From Emiliania huxleyi CCMP1516 (Eukaryota; Haptophyta; Isochrysidales; Noelaerhabdaceae): a DNA stretch of 64,000 nucleotides. Each line of letters starts with the position of its first letter. Within the stretch, counting starts at the first letter, position 1. Below are positions 19,196-29,862 of this stretch, piece after piece. A program made the position numbers and the translations under genes. The notes beneath the pieces were generated by a model, which was not told where the DNA came from, searched no databases, and saw only the letters and a list, made by a program, of their open reading frames with translations. The stretch spans positions 715,783 to 779,782 of the forward strand of contig NW_005196756.1 in the NCBI RefSeq assembly GCF_000372725.1, in the 5' to 3' direction.

Positions 19196-22107
19196 ATGAT
19201 ATCACAGCTCTTCATCCTCGCCCCCAACGGGCACACCATTGTCAACAAGGACTACCGCGGCGACGTGCCGAAAGACTCGCCAGAGATCTTTCTGCGCAAG
19301 CTAGTGGAGAAGTCGGAGGGGGAGGCGCCCATTTTTAATGTCGACGGCGTCAACTACATGTGCGTGCGCAAGAATGGCCTCTTCTTCCTCGCCACCACGC
19401 TCCACAACGTACCGCCCGCGTTTGTCATTGAGCTGCTCACGCAGCTCACCAAGGTATGTCGCGGGACAGGGCGCACGCGCGCACACGACACGCCTAGTCA
19501 CATCGGGACACGAAAGGCACTTGGGCACGCTTCACGGCAGGCCGACCATGCAAGCACGCGGCACAACATTCACCACGCCCACTGTTGATCACTCGGGCTC
19601 CGCCGCCCGTATCCTCGCCGCCACCGCCCTCGCCCTCGCCCTCGCCGCCGCCATCTCCACCTCGTCGCCACCCTTCGCTGGCAGCGTCCTCGACGCCACC
19701 CTCGCCGCCACCGCCACTGCCGACCCCCCCCCCCCCCCCCCCCCCCCGACTCGTCCCTCCACCCCCGCCCTCGCCGCCTCCGCGCTCTCCCTCTCCCAGC
19801 CTCCGCGCTCTCCCTCTCCCAGGTGTGCAAGGATTACATCGGCGTCCTCAGCGAGGAGTCGCTGCGGAAGAACTTCACGCTCATCTACGAGCTGGTGGAC
19901 GGCCGCCCTCGACTGTGCCGTGTCCGCGACACGTCCAACACCTGTCAAGGACACGCCGCTTAGGTGGACGAGATACTCGACTTTGGCTACCCGCAGTCCG
20001 CCTCCACCGCAGAGCTCAAGGCGTCCCGAAGACGCGGAGATGTGGGGAGATGTGGGGAGAGCTAGGCAGCCGTGCGTCCGGAGGACGCGGAGATGTGGGG
20101 AGATGTGGGGAGATGTGGGGAGATGTGGGGAGATCTAGGCAGCAGTGCGTCCGCCACGAGGCGAGCGCCCGCCGAGAGAGGCATGCATGCACATGCACAT
20201 GCACATGCACATGCACATGCACATGCACATGCACATGCACACGCACATGCACACGCACATGCACATGCACATGCACATGCACATGCACATGCACATGCAC
20301 ATGCACATGCCCATGCACATGCACATGCACATGCACATGCACATGCACATGCACATGCACATGCACATGTCCGTGACACGCCCCCACGCAAGGACCCCCT
20401 AGGCCTTTGTGTTTAACGAGCCGGCGCCCGTCTCGAGCGGCGCGACGGCCACCGCGCGGATGATGACCTCACTCAAGGCTGCGCCAAAGACGATGTCGTC
20501 CAAGGCAGTCCACAAGCCGATTGCGCTGCGCAGCGACGACCGGAGAGGGGAGAAGAACGAGATCTTCGTCGACGTGATCGACCGCATCTCTGCCGTCTTC
20601 AACTCGTCTGGCCAGGTGCGCAGTTTCCGAGACGCGACACACTTCCGCGACACTTCCGTGACACTTCAGAGACACTTCAGGACATGTTCTAGACACTTCC
20701 GAGAGAGTTCTCTGAGCACGTGGGTGCGCACTCTTGCTCGTCCGTTCGTGTTCCGGCCTCATAGCCTTGGTGCTGCCCCCACTGCCGCGCCTGGTGCCAC
20801 CCGTGCCTCCGCCTCCTCTCAGGTGCGCACCTTCTCGATCGACGGCTCGATCCAGATGAAGTCGTACCTGTCTGGCTCGCCAGAGCTGCACCTCGCGCTC
20901 AACGACGAGCTCGCCATCGCCTCGGCGGGCAAGGGCGGCTACGGCATGGTTGAGCTCGACAACGTCAACTTCCACGAGTGTGTGCAGGCAGCATGACTGA
21001 GCGCCCGCCGCCGCTTCTTAGCAACCGCTGGCAAGTCGCTGACTCGTGCTCCTCTCCCCTCCTCTCCGCCTCGCCTGCCGCCGGCTGCGCGCCTCCTCGC
21101 ACCGCTCTCGCCTCCTCCTCCAGCCCCCCCCCCCCCCCCCTGCGCAGCTCGACAAGTTCGAGTCGGAGCGCATGCTCGTGACCCTAGAAGCGGAATACGT
21201 GTTTTTGTCTTTCAACTGCGCTCGAGAGGACACGCACGCCGCTGCACTCGACCGTATTCGGTTGCGGCCCCTGTGTGTGTACCCTTCGTGCTCCCTGAGG
21301 TTGGGGTATTTGGCCAAGTAGGCTTGTGCTCGAGCCACCCCACGGGGAGTTTGTGCTGATGAACTTCCACATCGGCTCGCTGCGGCACGACGGCCAGATC
21401 CCGTTTCGGCTCACGCCGATCAAGAGGGGGGTGCCCGGCTTAAAGCGGGAGCTGGGGTTACAGGTGGGGAGCGAGAGCGAGACCAAACGAGGGAGAGAAA
21501 CCGAGAACGAAAACGAAAACGAAAACCCGGGGCGCCCGCGGGAGCCCGAGCCCGAGCCCGAGGGAGGTTGGGGCTCCCCCCGGTTCCGCTGCAGGTTGAG
21601 GGGGCATTCCCCGACAAGTTCCCCGGAGCGAACGTCAAGGGGCAGTTCCCCGTCCCAAAGTTGTCGACCGGCGCTTCGGTCGAACTGGAACCGGGTGCGC
21701 CCCCCCCCCCCCCCCCCTCCCACACACACACCCAGCCCATCCCAATAACTGCCCGCCCGTCCCTGCCCCTCCTTCGTGTGCTCCGCCCACGCGCGGGGCG
21801 GCCATGCTGCCCAGGTGCCAAGGGGCAGACGTCCGAGTACGACGACTCGACCAAGACGGTGACGTGGGTCATTCGCAAGTTTGTGGGCACGGCATCGCAC
21901 AGCATCTCGTGCAAGTTTGTGGTTGGCGCGGGCTCAAATCCGCGCAAGGAGATGGGGCCCATCTCGATGACGTTCGAGATCCCGATGTACAATGTCTCGA
22001 GGCTGCAGGTGCAGCACCTCAAGATCGTCGAGCGCAACAAGTCGTATAACCCGCACCGGTGGGTCCGCTGCCTCACCCACGCCGACAGCTACGTCTGCCG
22101 CATCTGA
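19196..22107 (+). CDS. AP4M1: AP-4 complex subunit mu (medium adaptin)
   Basis: Nine exons by my reading: 19196-19453, 19823-19894, 19964-20020, 20403-20615, 20823-20987, 21148-21189, 21335-21463, 21595-21694 and 21815-22107. They keep frame throughout and give 442 residues, close to the human protein. The N-terminal longin-like domain reads MISQLFILAPNGHTIVNKDY. YELVDEILDFGYPQ, EIFVDVIDRISAVFNSSG and the C-terminal mu-homology domain ending NPHRWVRCLTHADSYVCRI follow. The mu subunit recognises tyrosine-type sorting signals at the trans-Golgi network within the AP-4 tetramer. Introns 3, 5 and 6 start with GC instead of GT. Intron 2 and intron 4 have 7- and 10-base direct repeats across their splice sites. 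Intron 3 holds two satellites. Poly-A-rich AATAAATAAATAAATAAAA at 22271-22289 may mark the 3' end. Confidence 0.93.
20030..20135. repeat. AGATGTGGGG 10-mer satellite in AP4M1 intron 3
   Basis: The 10-bp unit AGATGTGGGG occurs in two blocks, each preceded by GACGCGG, inside intron 3. A related unit (AGATATGGGG, reverse strand) fills a Nup93 intron at 31637-31760. Confidence 0.85.
20183..20370. repeat. (ACATGC)n microsatellite in AP4M1 intron 3
   Basis: About 30 copies of ACATGC with rare ACACGC and CCATGC variants. Shorter versions occur at 42270-42305 and in the racemase intron at 54679-54750. Confidence 0.95.
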
Positions 22108-23320
22108 TCGCGGATCAGCCCCGCCGGCGGCAGGACGGCCGAGAGGGAGGGGGGGCGATTTTTTTACAACCAACGAAATCTTTTTCCACGCTGTAGACGC
22201 TGTCCGAAACGCGAAAGCCGAAACCGCCGGCGGCGGGGCGGGGCGTCCTCCACGGCGGGGTTCCATGGACAATAAATAAATAAATAAAAACGGACACCTC
22301 TACTGTGAGATGGGTAAAAAGGAACAGGTCCCCGCCCGTGCGATCTTTGTGCAGGGTTCTTTGTGGGTGTGGTCGGCGACTAGCCGGGGTCGTCCTCCCG
22401 ATGGGGGACTAGCACTAGCGTCTAGCCTTCCATGGACACTATTTCCCCTGCCCTCTGTTTTCATAGCTGCGCAACCCTAGCCGAGCTCCATTTGTCTTTC
22501 CACTAGTTTGGCACCAAGAGGCTTTGATTCTTACCCTCACCCCCGAGATGTGCCTGTGCTCAAGAGATTGTTTTCGCGCAGACATGAGACAAATACTTGT
22601 GTGTTTTCGCGCGCAGACAAAACTCTATGTCGACGGCTTTACCCTTTACGCCTAATTTACGGTACGCTTTTGGCTTTACACCGGTACGCGGTAGTACATA
22701 AAGCCGTATTAGGTATTACGCGATTTTTCTTCTCCGCTCTATCACCCAAAGCTCACGCAGTGAAGCTCGTCGAGCTCGTCGCCCTCGACAATCGGGATTG
22801 GCTGGGGGGCGAGACAGAAGGCAGCAAGCGACGACCAGAGGGGTGTTTGGTGCTCCATTCTGGAAACTCGCGAGTTTCCCTGAGTCTGAGAGCTGGTCTG
22901 GGGGGAAATCTGAGGCAAAATCGAGGAAATCGACAAAATACCCAGGCGGTCGCAGGGTAATTTCCAGGTATACCCGCCGCCCGCAAGGCCAAGGCAGGTG
23001 TGCACTCTGCTAGTACTTGTGTGCTCACACCACGACTACACTGTGGGGTGTGCCCGAGCATGATGTCCATGTGCGCGTCTGTGCGTGGTGTGGGACAGAC
23101 GTTGTTGTCCTATGCGCGGGGCTTCCCCTTGTATGGGTGGACGCGGGACAGATGATGACGGCACGCACGAGCGACACACAGACACAAACAAGCTCACAAG
23201 ACACACAGCCAGCGTGGTTGTCATAGACCTTGGCGTACAAGGCCACCCGTGTTCGGCTTCTTTGTTTCGATGGCCCCCGCGCGTCCACATCGCCGCCAGT
23301 AGCCTTGTGCGCATTGCCAC
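22108..23320. other. intergenic, no gene seen
   Basis: Unremarkable mixed sequence with lower GC at 22300-22800. The only notable items are the A-rich run at 22271-22289 and CA/GT-rich patches near 23100-23220. Confidence 0.5.
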
Positions 23321-24379
23321 ATGCACGTGTCGTTGCGTCGGTTCATCCTCGGCGTCGCAGCTTTGCTCATCGCCGCTGCAGCCGTGCAACGATTTAGCCT
23401 GCTAGCAGCGACGCCCCCGTCCGTCACTCCGCGCCCAACTCCCGGGAGCAGCCGCCCGCCGTCTGGCCACGGTAGGCGGAGGTGGCAGCCGATAGCTTCT
23501 CCGCCGCCGCCGAAGGCGGGTGCACCTCAGGCCGAGGGTACGGCCGCCGAATGCGCGAAAATGCGCTTGGAGCATTTGGTGGTGGTCGGCGTAGCATGGG
23601 GCACGCTCTCAGCGGCAAAGCAAATGCGCTGGACGCGGCTCGGGTGCGATATGCTGCTGCAGAGCCCGTTCGAGGCCGACGTGGCGGCCACCGGCGCCGT
23701 CAGCGAGGTCTTCCTGCAGCGGTACCGGAGCAACCACCGCACGGCGCTCGCGGGCCGAGAGGCAGGTGAGAGTTGCACTTTTGGCACTCTCCCCCCTGCC
23801 CTTCGCCTGCTCTCATCGCCGCCCACCCCCCGCACCCTCTCCACCAGCCCGGAGGATACCCCGTCCTACAAACCGGAGCGCGATTGTGGTGGCGGTGGCG
23901 GCGAGCGCGGCCAACCGCGGTCTATGGTTGAGCTGGTGAGCGGCGTCCTGTCACACGCGGCGGCGGGTGAATAGGCGAGTGCGACGAGCCGCGGCTTCTC
24001 ACCGAGCGGGTTGGACGACCTCTCTCTCTTCCGCCTCCTCCTCCCCTCGCTCGTTCGGACCGTCCGCCGGCCCGCTGCCGCGCCACCGGCTGTGCGGCGG
24101 CCACAGCTTTGCCGGAGCTTTCCCGGAACCAGCTTCTAGGTCCGCCGCGGCGTGGCGGCTGCGGCGGCAGCTGGAGCTGCGCGTGTACATAGCGTACGAC
24201 GTGGGCGACGCCTTCTTCGACTCGCGCGCCACCGAGGCGGCGGCGCGGGTTTGGCTTGAGGCGAGGGCCACCCAGCCGTGTTGCGTCTTGTGATGCATAC
24301 TCCGCCGCAGCCCGATGCACGCGCTGCGTACTCTGAGTCCTCCTCTCACGCGAGGGGGCGGCGGGCGGGCGCACTCCCG

Positions 24380-24465
<86 letters not shown>

Positions 24466-25279
24466 CGCTCGCTCTCTCTGTGTTGATGTGTAGCCGAGCG
24501 GCGGTGCTGCTGCCGGGACTAATGAAGCGTGGCCTGTCGCCCTGCTCCAACTCGGCCGCGCCCCAGCCGCACTCTGGCTCCACCTCGCCGGCGCAGGCGC
24601 GGCTTGTCGCCCCACTGCGCGCAGCGGGCATCGCCACGCGCCACGCGCTGCTGCGCTTCCCAAACCCGCTGCGCAAGCCGGGCCCCGTCTTCAACTTTAT
24701 GATGGCGAGGCCTAGCCGAGAGCGGGCCGAGAGCTAGAACGACAGAAGTTGACCTTGCCTTCCCTTCCCTCAGGCCGCCGCCGCTGAGGACGGCGCAGAA
24801 TACCTCTACCGGGTCAACGACGACACAGAGTGCCTCAGCGCGGGGGGGAAGATTCTTCCCGTGAGCGGCGCCTGCCCACCCCTCTAATTGTAAATAGGTT
24901 TGTGGACCCGTGGGTGGAGCCGGCGATCCGTTCGCTCCGCTCCTACTCGCCTCCGAACGTTGGCGTGGTGGGGCCGGTGTGTGCAGAGGGCAACGCAAAG
25001 ATCCTGACGCACGACTTGGTGCACCGTCACCACTTGTCCATCTTTGAGTTCTACTACCCGCCCGTACTCAGCGATTGGTGGATGGACGACTGGATCACCC
25101 ATGTGTACGGCACCCGCCGTTTCACCAAGGGGCCCTTCTCCGTGCGGCACCACACCGGAGCGCACGGCCAGCGCTACGCGGTGGACAATGCTCACAAGGC
25201 GGCGCTACGCGGCGAGCTGCAGCGAGGCCGCCAGCGGATCGAGGCGTGGGTCCGCAGCAGCGCAGCCGTGGGACGGTGA
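23321..25279 (+). CDS. GT-A-like glycosyltransferase, type II membrane protein
   Basis: Seven exons keep frame: 23321-23765, 23848-23935, 23989-24069, 24140-24260, 24597-24704, 24774-24829 and 24898-25279 (426 residues). The N-terminus carries one hydrophobic anchor (FILGVAALLIAAAAV). SAIVVAVAASAANRGL starts the nucleotide-binding fold, then DLSLFRLLLPSLVRTVR, LRVYIAYDVGDAFFD, RFPNPLRKPGPVFNFMM and the acidic motif YLYRVNDDTEFV. The C-terminal part has NVGVVGPVCAEGNAKILTHD, FEFYYPPVLSDWWMDDWITH and VRHHTGAHGQRYAVD. The layout, with an NDDTE motif after a hydrophobic strand, fits a GT-A glycosyltransferase of the Golgi. I cannot name a characterised family, so donor and acceptor are unknown. 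Three introns look like GC-AG; the 24070 boundary is the least certain. Confidence 0.7.
24381..24480. repeat. (CT)n microsatellite in glycosyltransferase intron
   Basis: About 90 bases of CT dinucleotide, then CGCTCGCTCGCTCT, inside the 336-nt GC-AG intron 24261-24596. It probably acts as a long polypyrimidine stretch well upstream of the acceptor. Confidence 0.95.
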
Positions 25280-25507
25280 TCGGATCACCAAAGCGAGATA
25301 CGCTTTAGAGGGACGGCGCCGTGTCTGACTCTGAGCGCGAGCGAGCTCTGCTATATTCACTCTCCTGCCTTGGCGTTCTCGAACTTCTCGTCTGACTTAG
25401 TCACTGACAGAGCACACACGCAGTGGAATTACTCTATCTCTCAGTTTTTGCGCGCGGAGAATCGAGGGAATGCGCTCTCTTCGTGCGGTCTTGCCCCGCC
25501 TCACCGG

Positions 25508-26260
25508 TCACGTGGCGCTCACTCGTGGCGCGAGCAAGTACATGCCGCGCACGGGGTAGATGTCGCTCGGGAAGTCGGCCTGTCGGGTGGACTTGACCAC
25601 ACGGTACCCAGCTCGCCGGAAGAGGGCCATGTGGTGGGCGTGCGTCCGCAGCACCGCCGCGTTCTCGGCGTCAAGCATGTAGTTGCCGCGGCCCTCGCGG
25701 CACTTCTTTGGCGGCGCCGTGTTCTCCTTGACCACCACGAGCCGCCTAGGTACACGGCCGTAACCAGTCACCCTCGGATCAAACACAACAGCAGGACGGC
25801 GTGCGAGCGCGCCCGGGCGGACGGCGCCGTGGCAGGCAGCGAGCAGCCGCACAACGCTGTGGTCCGTCAGATGCCCGAGGATCCACTGCGCCCAGATATG
25901 CTGGCCAGCGTGAAGTCAAGCCGCGAAGAGTCGTCGCACAGCGCTGTGCGCGCAGCCTGCAGCAGCGGAGCGCTCATCTCGACGAGGTGGACCCGCTCGA
26001 AAACCTTGAGGAGCACGCCACCACTCACGCGGCCCGAGCCCGCGCCCAGGCCAAGCGCGAGTGAGCCCGCAGGCGCCGTTTCGCCTCCGAGCGCCGCACG
26101 GAGGAAGTGCAGTGAGCCGGACAGGTCGACCCCGTCCACCGACCCGCAGCCGCCAAGCACGTCGTCGCACGCGGACCAGTGTGCAATCGACCGCTCGCGT
26201 ACCACTCGTCCTCCGAGCAGTGCCCCCTCGGCAGTTTTGCGGCGGCATGGTGGTAGGTAG
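25508..26260 (-). pseudogene. NTMT1-like N-terminal Xaa-Pro-Lys methyltransferase with an internal deletion
   Basis: Upstream part: HWSACDDVLGGCGSVDGVDL, SLALGLGAGSGRVSGGVLLK, VHLVEMSAPLLQAARTAL, matching the NTMT1 (METTL11A) SAM-binding core; the usual D/G-C-G-AGxGR appears as LGLGAGSGRV. Downstream part, in another frame: IWAQWILGHLTDHSVVRLLA, then across an intron RLVVVKENTAPPKK and PSDIYPVRGMYLL. In the family about 15-20 residues (the LQDFTP...YDV stretch) join these parts. Here they are absent near 25903 and the frame shifts, with no room for an intron. Either the gene is dead or the assembly has collapsed a few dozen bases. The later intron is best read as GC-AG. The start codon is not determined. 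Confidence 0.6.
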
Positions 26261-26986
26261 GTAGGTGTTAAGGTGGGCCCACAGCACACACACCAAGAGT
26301 ACATGTGCTGCACTGGACATCAGAGGGCCAAGGGTTGGATCAAGCAGTGGGAAGGGGACTCGAGGTGACGCGCGATCAGAGACCTCCACACCTCCACGCG
26401 CTCCGCACCGCCGCGCCGATCTTCGCGCGGGTGGCGCGCATGCGCACCCAGGCCGCTCGCGCGCCGTCGCGCAGAGTCGCGCGTTGCTGACGCAAGAGGC
26501 CGTGGGCGAGCTGCTCCCACTTGATCGCAGGAGTAGCCGCAGGTGCTGCAGCCTTGTGCTGCCGGAAGTTCTCGAGCCGGCGCGCGCGTGGCTGGCCTTA
26601 CCGCCGCGCGCACGCCGCTTTGTTTGGCGCCGCGGGAGCGATCTTGTTGCTCACCGTCAGCACGCCGCACGCCTCCTCAGAGCCTTGCCCACCTCTCCAG
26701 ATGTTGCGAGGACGCCACCCGGCATGGCCGGTCCTGTCGTGGCGTGGAGCCTTGATGACGCTGCGACCGCGTGCAAGCACGAGCCCAGGACCGTGCGTGA
26801 GCACGCTCGCAAGGCGGACGGTATGGCAAGGCCAGCTCCGTGGCCGTGGGCTCAGCGAAGAGTACAGCCACCCATCAAACCCGGCATGGTGGTTGGCGAG
26901 AAAATAAATGCGCGGAAGAAAAAAGAAGAAATCTGAGCGCGGGCGGCCACTCACGCGGCCGTCGTAAATCAAGTACGAGTGAGCCC
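26261..26986. other. no confident gene
   Basis: A plus frame stays open over 26265-26936 but has compositional bias and no recognisable domain; minus-strand frames are equally open. It probably holds the divergent 5' regions of the methyltransferase and WDR55 genes. Confidence 0.4.
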
Positions 26987-28123
26987 ATGAGAGCAGAGGT
27001 GGCCTTGCCCCACCGAGCGTTGGCCTTTGGCCTCGACTTCCACCCGACCGAGCGGCTGCTCGCCGCCGGTCTCATCACCGGGCAGATCCGCGTGTACAGC
27101 TGCGCCGACGACGGCGCGTCGGCCGAGCGGCGGCTCGGCGCGAAGCCGCACGCCGACGCCTGCCGGTCGGTCAAGTTCAGCCCGGACGGCGGCGCTCTCT
27201 TCAGCGCAGGCTCGGACCGGAGTGTGCAGCGGCGGGACCTCGAGACGAACCGGCCCGTGTGGAAGCTCCGCGCGGCGCACGCGTCGGCGGTCAACGTCTG
27301 CACGCCATTGGGGCCGCACGGCGTCGGCACGGGGGACGACGAGGGCGCGGTGCGCGTGTGGGACGTGCGGCAGAGGGGGGCGGTGATGCGCTTTGACGAG
27401 CACTCGGACGTGGTGCACGACCTCCATTTCGAGCTGCCGCGCCTGCAGCTCGCGAGCTGCTCGTCGGACGGCCACCTCTCCGTGTATGACCTGCGGAAAG
27501 GGCGGCTCGAGGCGCGCTCGGATGAGCTGGAGGAGGAGCTGCTCTGCCTGGCGCCGCTCAAGGGAGGGAAGAAGCTCCTCGCCGGATCTGACTCGGGCGT
27601 CCTCGGCGTCTTCTCGTGGGGAGACTTTGGCGACTTTTCCGATCGGCTCACCCCGGCCCGCAAGCCGCCAGGCGGGCGACTCACCACACCAGGGGGGGCG
27701 TCCCTGACGCGTCCTGGACGCGTGCTGTAGGCGGTGCTCGGCTCGGGCGAGGCCATCGAGGCGCTGGCGCCGCTGAGTGAGCACGCGCTCCTCTTCGCCT
27801 CCGCCGACGGCGTCCTCCGCGCGGCGTCGCTCCACCCGTCGAGGATGCTCGGCGAGGTCGGGAGGCACGCGGACCCGATCGAGGCGCTCGCCGTCGACGC
27901 GCAGGGGGCGCTCGCCGCGACGGCCGCCCACGACGGCACCGTGCGGTTGTGGGACGTGTCCGAGGCGGCATTGGGCAGGCGAGCCGCCCGCAACGGCGGG
28001 AGAGCCGAGGCGGAGACCGAGGACGAGGCGGAGGAGGCGCCGCCCCAGGGCAAGAGGCGGAAGGGAGGCAAGGGCCAGGGGGCCATCCGGCTGGGACAGG
28101 ACTTTGACTTCTCAGACCTCTGA
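26987..28123 (+). CDS. WDR55: WD40 protein of the WDR55/Jip5 family
   Basis: Start at MRAEVALPHRALAFGLDFHP. Blades follow in order: LLAAGLITGQIRVYSCAD, ACRSVKFSPDGGALFSAGSD, GVGTGDDEGAVRVWDVRQ, LQLASCSSDGHLSVYDLRKG, KKLLAGSDSGVLGVFSWGDF with GDFSDRL, and after an intron ALAATAAHDGTVRLWDVSE. A basic tail (GKRRKGGKGQ) ends in QDFDFSDL. Exons 26987-27655 and 27731-28123 give 353 residues. The 75-nt intron is in frame except for its terminal TAG and starts with GC (CCG|GCCCGC). WDR55/Jip5 proteins act in nucleolar rRNA processing and 60S biogenesis. Length and the SWGxxGDxxDR signature fit the family. Confidence 0.82.
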
Positions 28124-28746
28124 CGAGGGCGAGAAGGCTATTAGCCGGCGGTGTGCGGTGTGCACCGTGCAGCAGAGCTTCACTCTCAGAGCAGCACCGA
28201 GCACGCAGCAGCGCGGTGCTCCGCCGAGTGCGCTTGGTCATGTCTCTTAAGTATTATTCATGGGGGTCAAAGAGACATGACAGTCAGACATTCCTCAGCG
28301 TCCTCACCAAAAGCAACCCCCCCCTCTCGCGCACCCCCAGGGTCAGTGTTTTCAGCGCTGCCTCTCAGTGGCTCACTCAAGCGTCAAGGGGATTTGCCCA
28401 GAGAGTGATCTGTGATCTGTAAGGGTCCGCCCGCAGGCGCATTTTGTATACCGAGGCGGTGCCCGGTGCCGAACCTGTCGGACTTTAAGACAGCGTTGTA
28501 GATCCCTGGGCGAGGGGGTGGTGGAGGGGGGGGGTCGTTTTGTTTGCCCAGTGCCGACAAGCGTCTCGTTCGTCAGCGGCACCGGACCAAGGCCCGCGCA
28601 TATGCTGAGAATCCGCGCGTCCACTGTGGGTTCCACCTCCCTGGGGGTGGGGGATCCCCTACCCACACTGGAACCGAACCCAGGCGTGTCACGCTCCCAT
28701 ACCCCCCGTGTCACGCTCAGTGTCACGCCTAAGTTCTAATAGGGTG
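28124..28746. other. intergenic; GTGTCACGCT repeats near 28685-28750
   Basis: TGTCACGCTCCC, TGTCACGCTCAG, TGTCACGCCTAA and TGTCACGCATGG follow each other within 65 bp. Palindromic TAGGGGATCCCCCACCC-like sequence lies at 28640-28670 (opposite strand). No gene is recognised. Confidence 0.4.
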
Positions 28747-28960
28747 TCACGCATGGACCCGAGAGGAGAGACGCGAGAGGAGGCTACGTGAAGCTGCGGC
28801 TACACTGCAGTCTGCAGCCGTTACGATCCAGAAATACGCGCGCCGCAGGTGGTCCGGGTCATCGAGGCAGATCTTATTGTCCTCCCACAGCGTGGCCTTC
28901 TCTCCCACCACAGCCTTGAACTGCAGAGTGCCGTCTGGCATGGCGGCGGGGCACTGAGCG
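28747..28960 (-). CDS. short exon-like fragment, possibly carbohydrate-binding (CBM20-like)
   Basis: After an acceptor-like CTTCGCTCAG the minus frame reads AAMPDGTLQFKAVVGEKATL, WEDNKICLDDPDHLRRAYFW, IVTAADCSVA. The GTLQFKAVVG...LWEDN pattern resembles the FKYV..WE..N core of starch-binding CBM20 modules, but the piece is short and no neighbouring exons were found. An AAATTCTTTTTCCCTC motif lies just 5'. Confidence 0.3.
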
Positions 28961-29216
28961 AAGAGAGGGAAAAAGAATTTGAGTTCGGAGTATGGGAACG
29001 CGTGCAATTTGACTGCATTCAATCCATGCTCCCGAGCTGAGGTCCGTGCAATCATCGCAATCACACGCAATCAACGCAATCCCAGTGGGATTGCGCTCGC
29101 GCCCACTCTCAATTGCACCTCGCCCCGTTTTTTTTTCACCCCACGCGAAGGACCCCATCTCCCCCCCCGCATGGACACCCTCTGGGGCCCCCGCGCCGGC
29201 CCAGAGGCTGAACCTT

Positions 29217-29548
29217 CTTTTCTAGACGGCTAGGATTGAGAGCAGCCTCGCTCTCAATCCTAGAAGTCGAAGGATTGTGAGCAGCACTCCTCGCAATCGT
29301 AGCATCTCTGTGCGATTGTGAGCGCCTACGCTCGCAATCCTACATCTTCTAGGACTAAGAGCAGCTCCGCTCCCAAGGTGACTTGTGACGCCTACGACTA
29401 CTACCAGCGCGCTCGCAATCCGAGCAAAGTCTAGGGTTGCGCAACATGCCTCCGATTGCGAGCAGGAGCGCTAGGCAATCCTTCCTACATCTTGTATGTA
29501 GGACTATGAGCGGCTGCGCTCACAATCGTACCAAAGATCCAAGGATTG
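29217..29548. repeat. array of diverse GGATTGTGAGC hairpins, copy A
   Basis: Successive imperfect palindromes share arms of the form GGATTGTGAGC / GCTCACAATCC with short loops, e.g. GGATTGAGAGCAGCCTCGCT closing with CTCAATCC, then GATTGTGAGCAGC...CGCAATC, and GCGATTGTGAGCGC...GCTCGCAATC. TCTAGACGGCTA opens it and AAGATCCAAGGATTGCT closes it. The same ordered series recurs at 37500-38380. Confidence 0.8.
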
Positions 29549-29862
29549 CTGGCAGGCGCACAGGGGGCGCTCCCAATCGCTCCAGCCGCGAGCGCTTGTG
29601 AGCGCGCTGGGATGGTCTCCTCACTCACAATCCAAACAGGTCTGTCTGTCTGTCTGCTCCCGCTCCGCGTGCTTTCACAGTGCTCCCGCTCTGGTGAGGT
29701 ACTTCCAGCCTGCTGTGGGAACAGCTGACGCAGTCTCGCCGAGGCTCGCCCCAGCATCTCGGGTTCCCTCGCCCCCCCCGGGCAAGGGGGACCCCAGAGG
29801 CGTGGGAGTGCCGCCAGCTCCCGCTCCGCCTCCACCGCGCTCTCCGGTGCAGACGACAAACA
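29549..29862. other. 5' flank of the Nup93 homologue
   Basis: Further scattered CACAATC/GATTGTGAG words and a CTGTCTGTCTGTCTG run (29640-29660). Nothing coding is convincing. Confidence 0.4.

Noticed and set aside
20062-20416. ORFs encoding HAHAHA, TCTCTC, HVHVHV and MCMCMC
   Set aside because: Pure translations of the (ACATGC)n microsatellite within an AP4M1 intron.
24278-24737. ORFs with SLSLSL or RERERE runs
   Set aside because: Translations of the (CT)n microsatellite inside a glycosyltransferase intron; no flanking domain.
26265-26936. 223-codon plus-strand frame
   Set aside because: Compositional openness on both strands, no domain, and it lies in the region between two oppositely directed genes.
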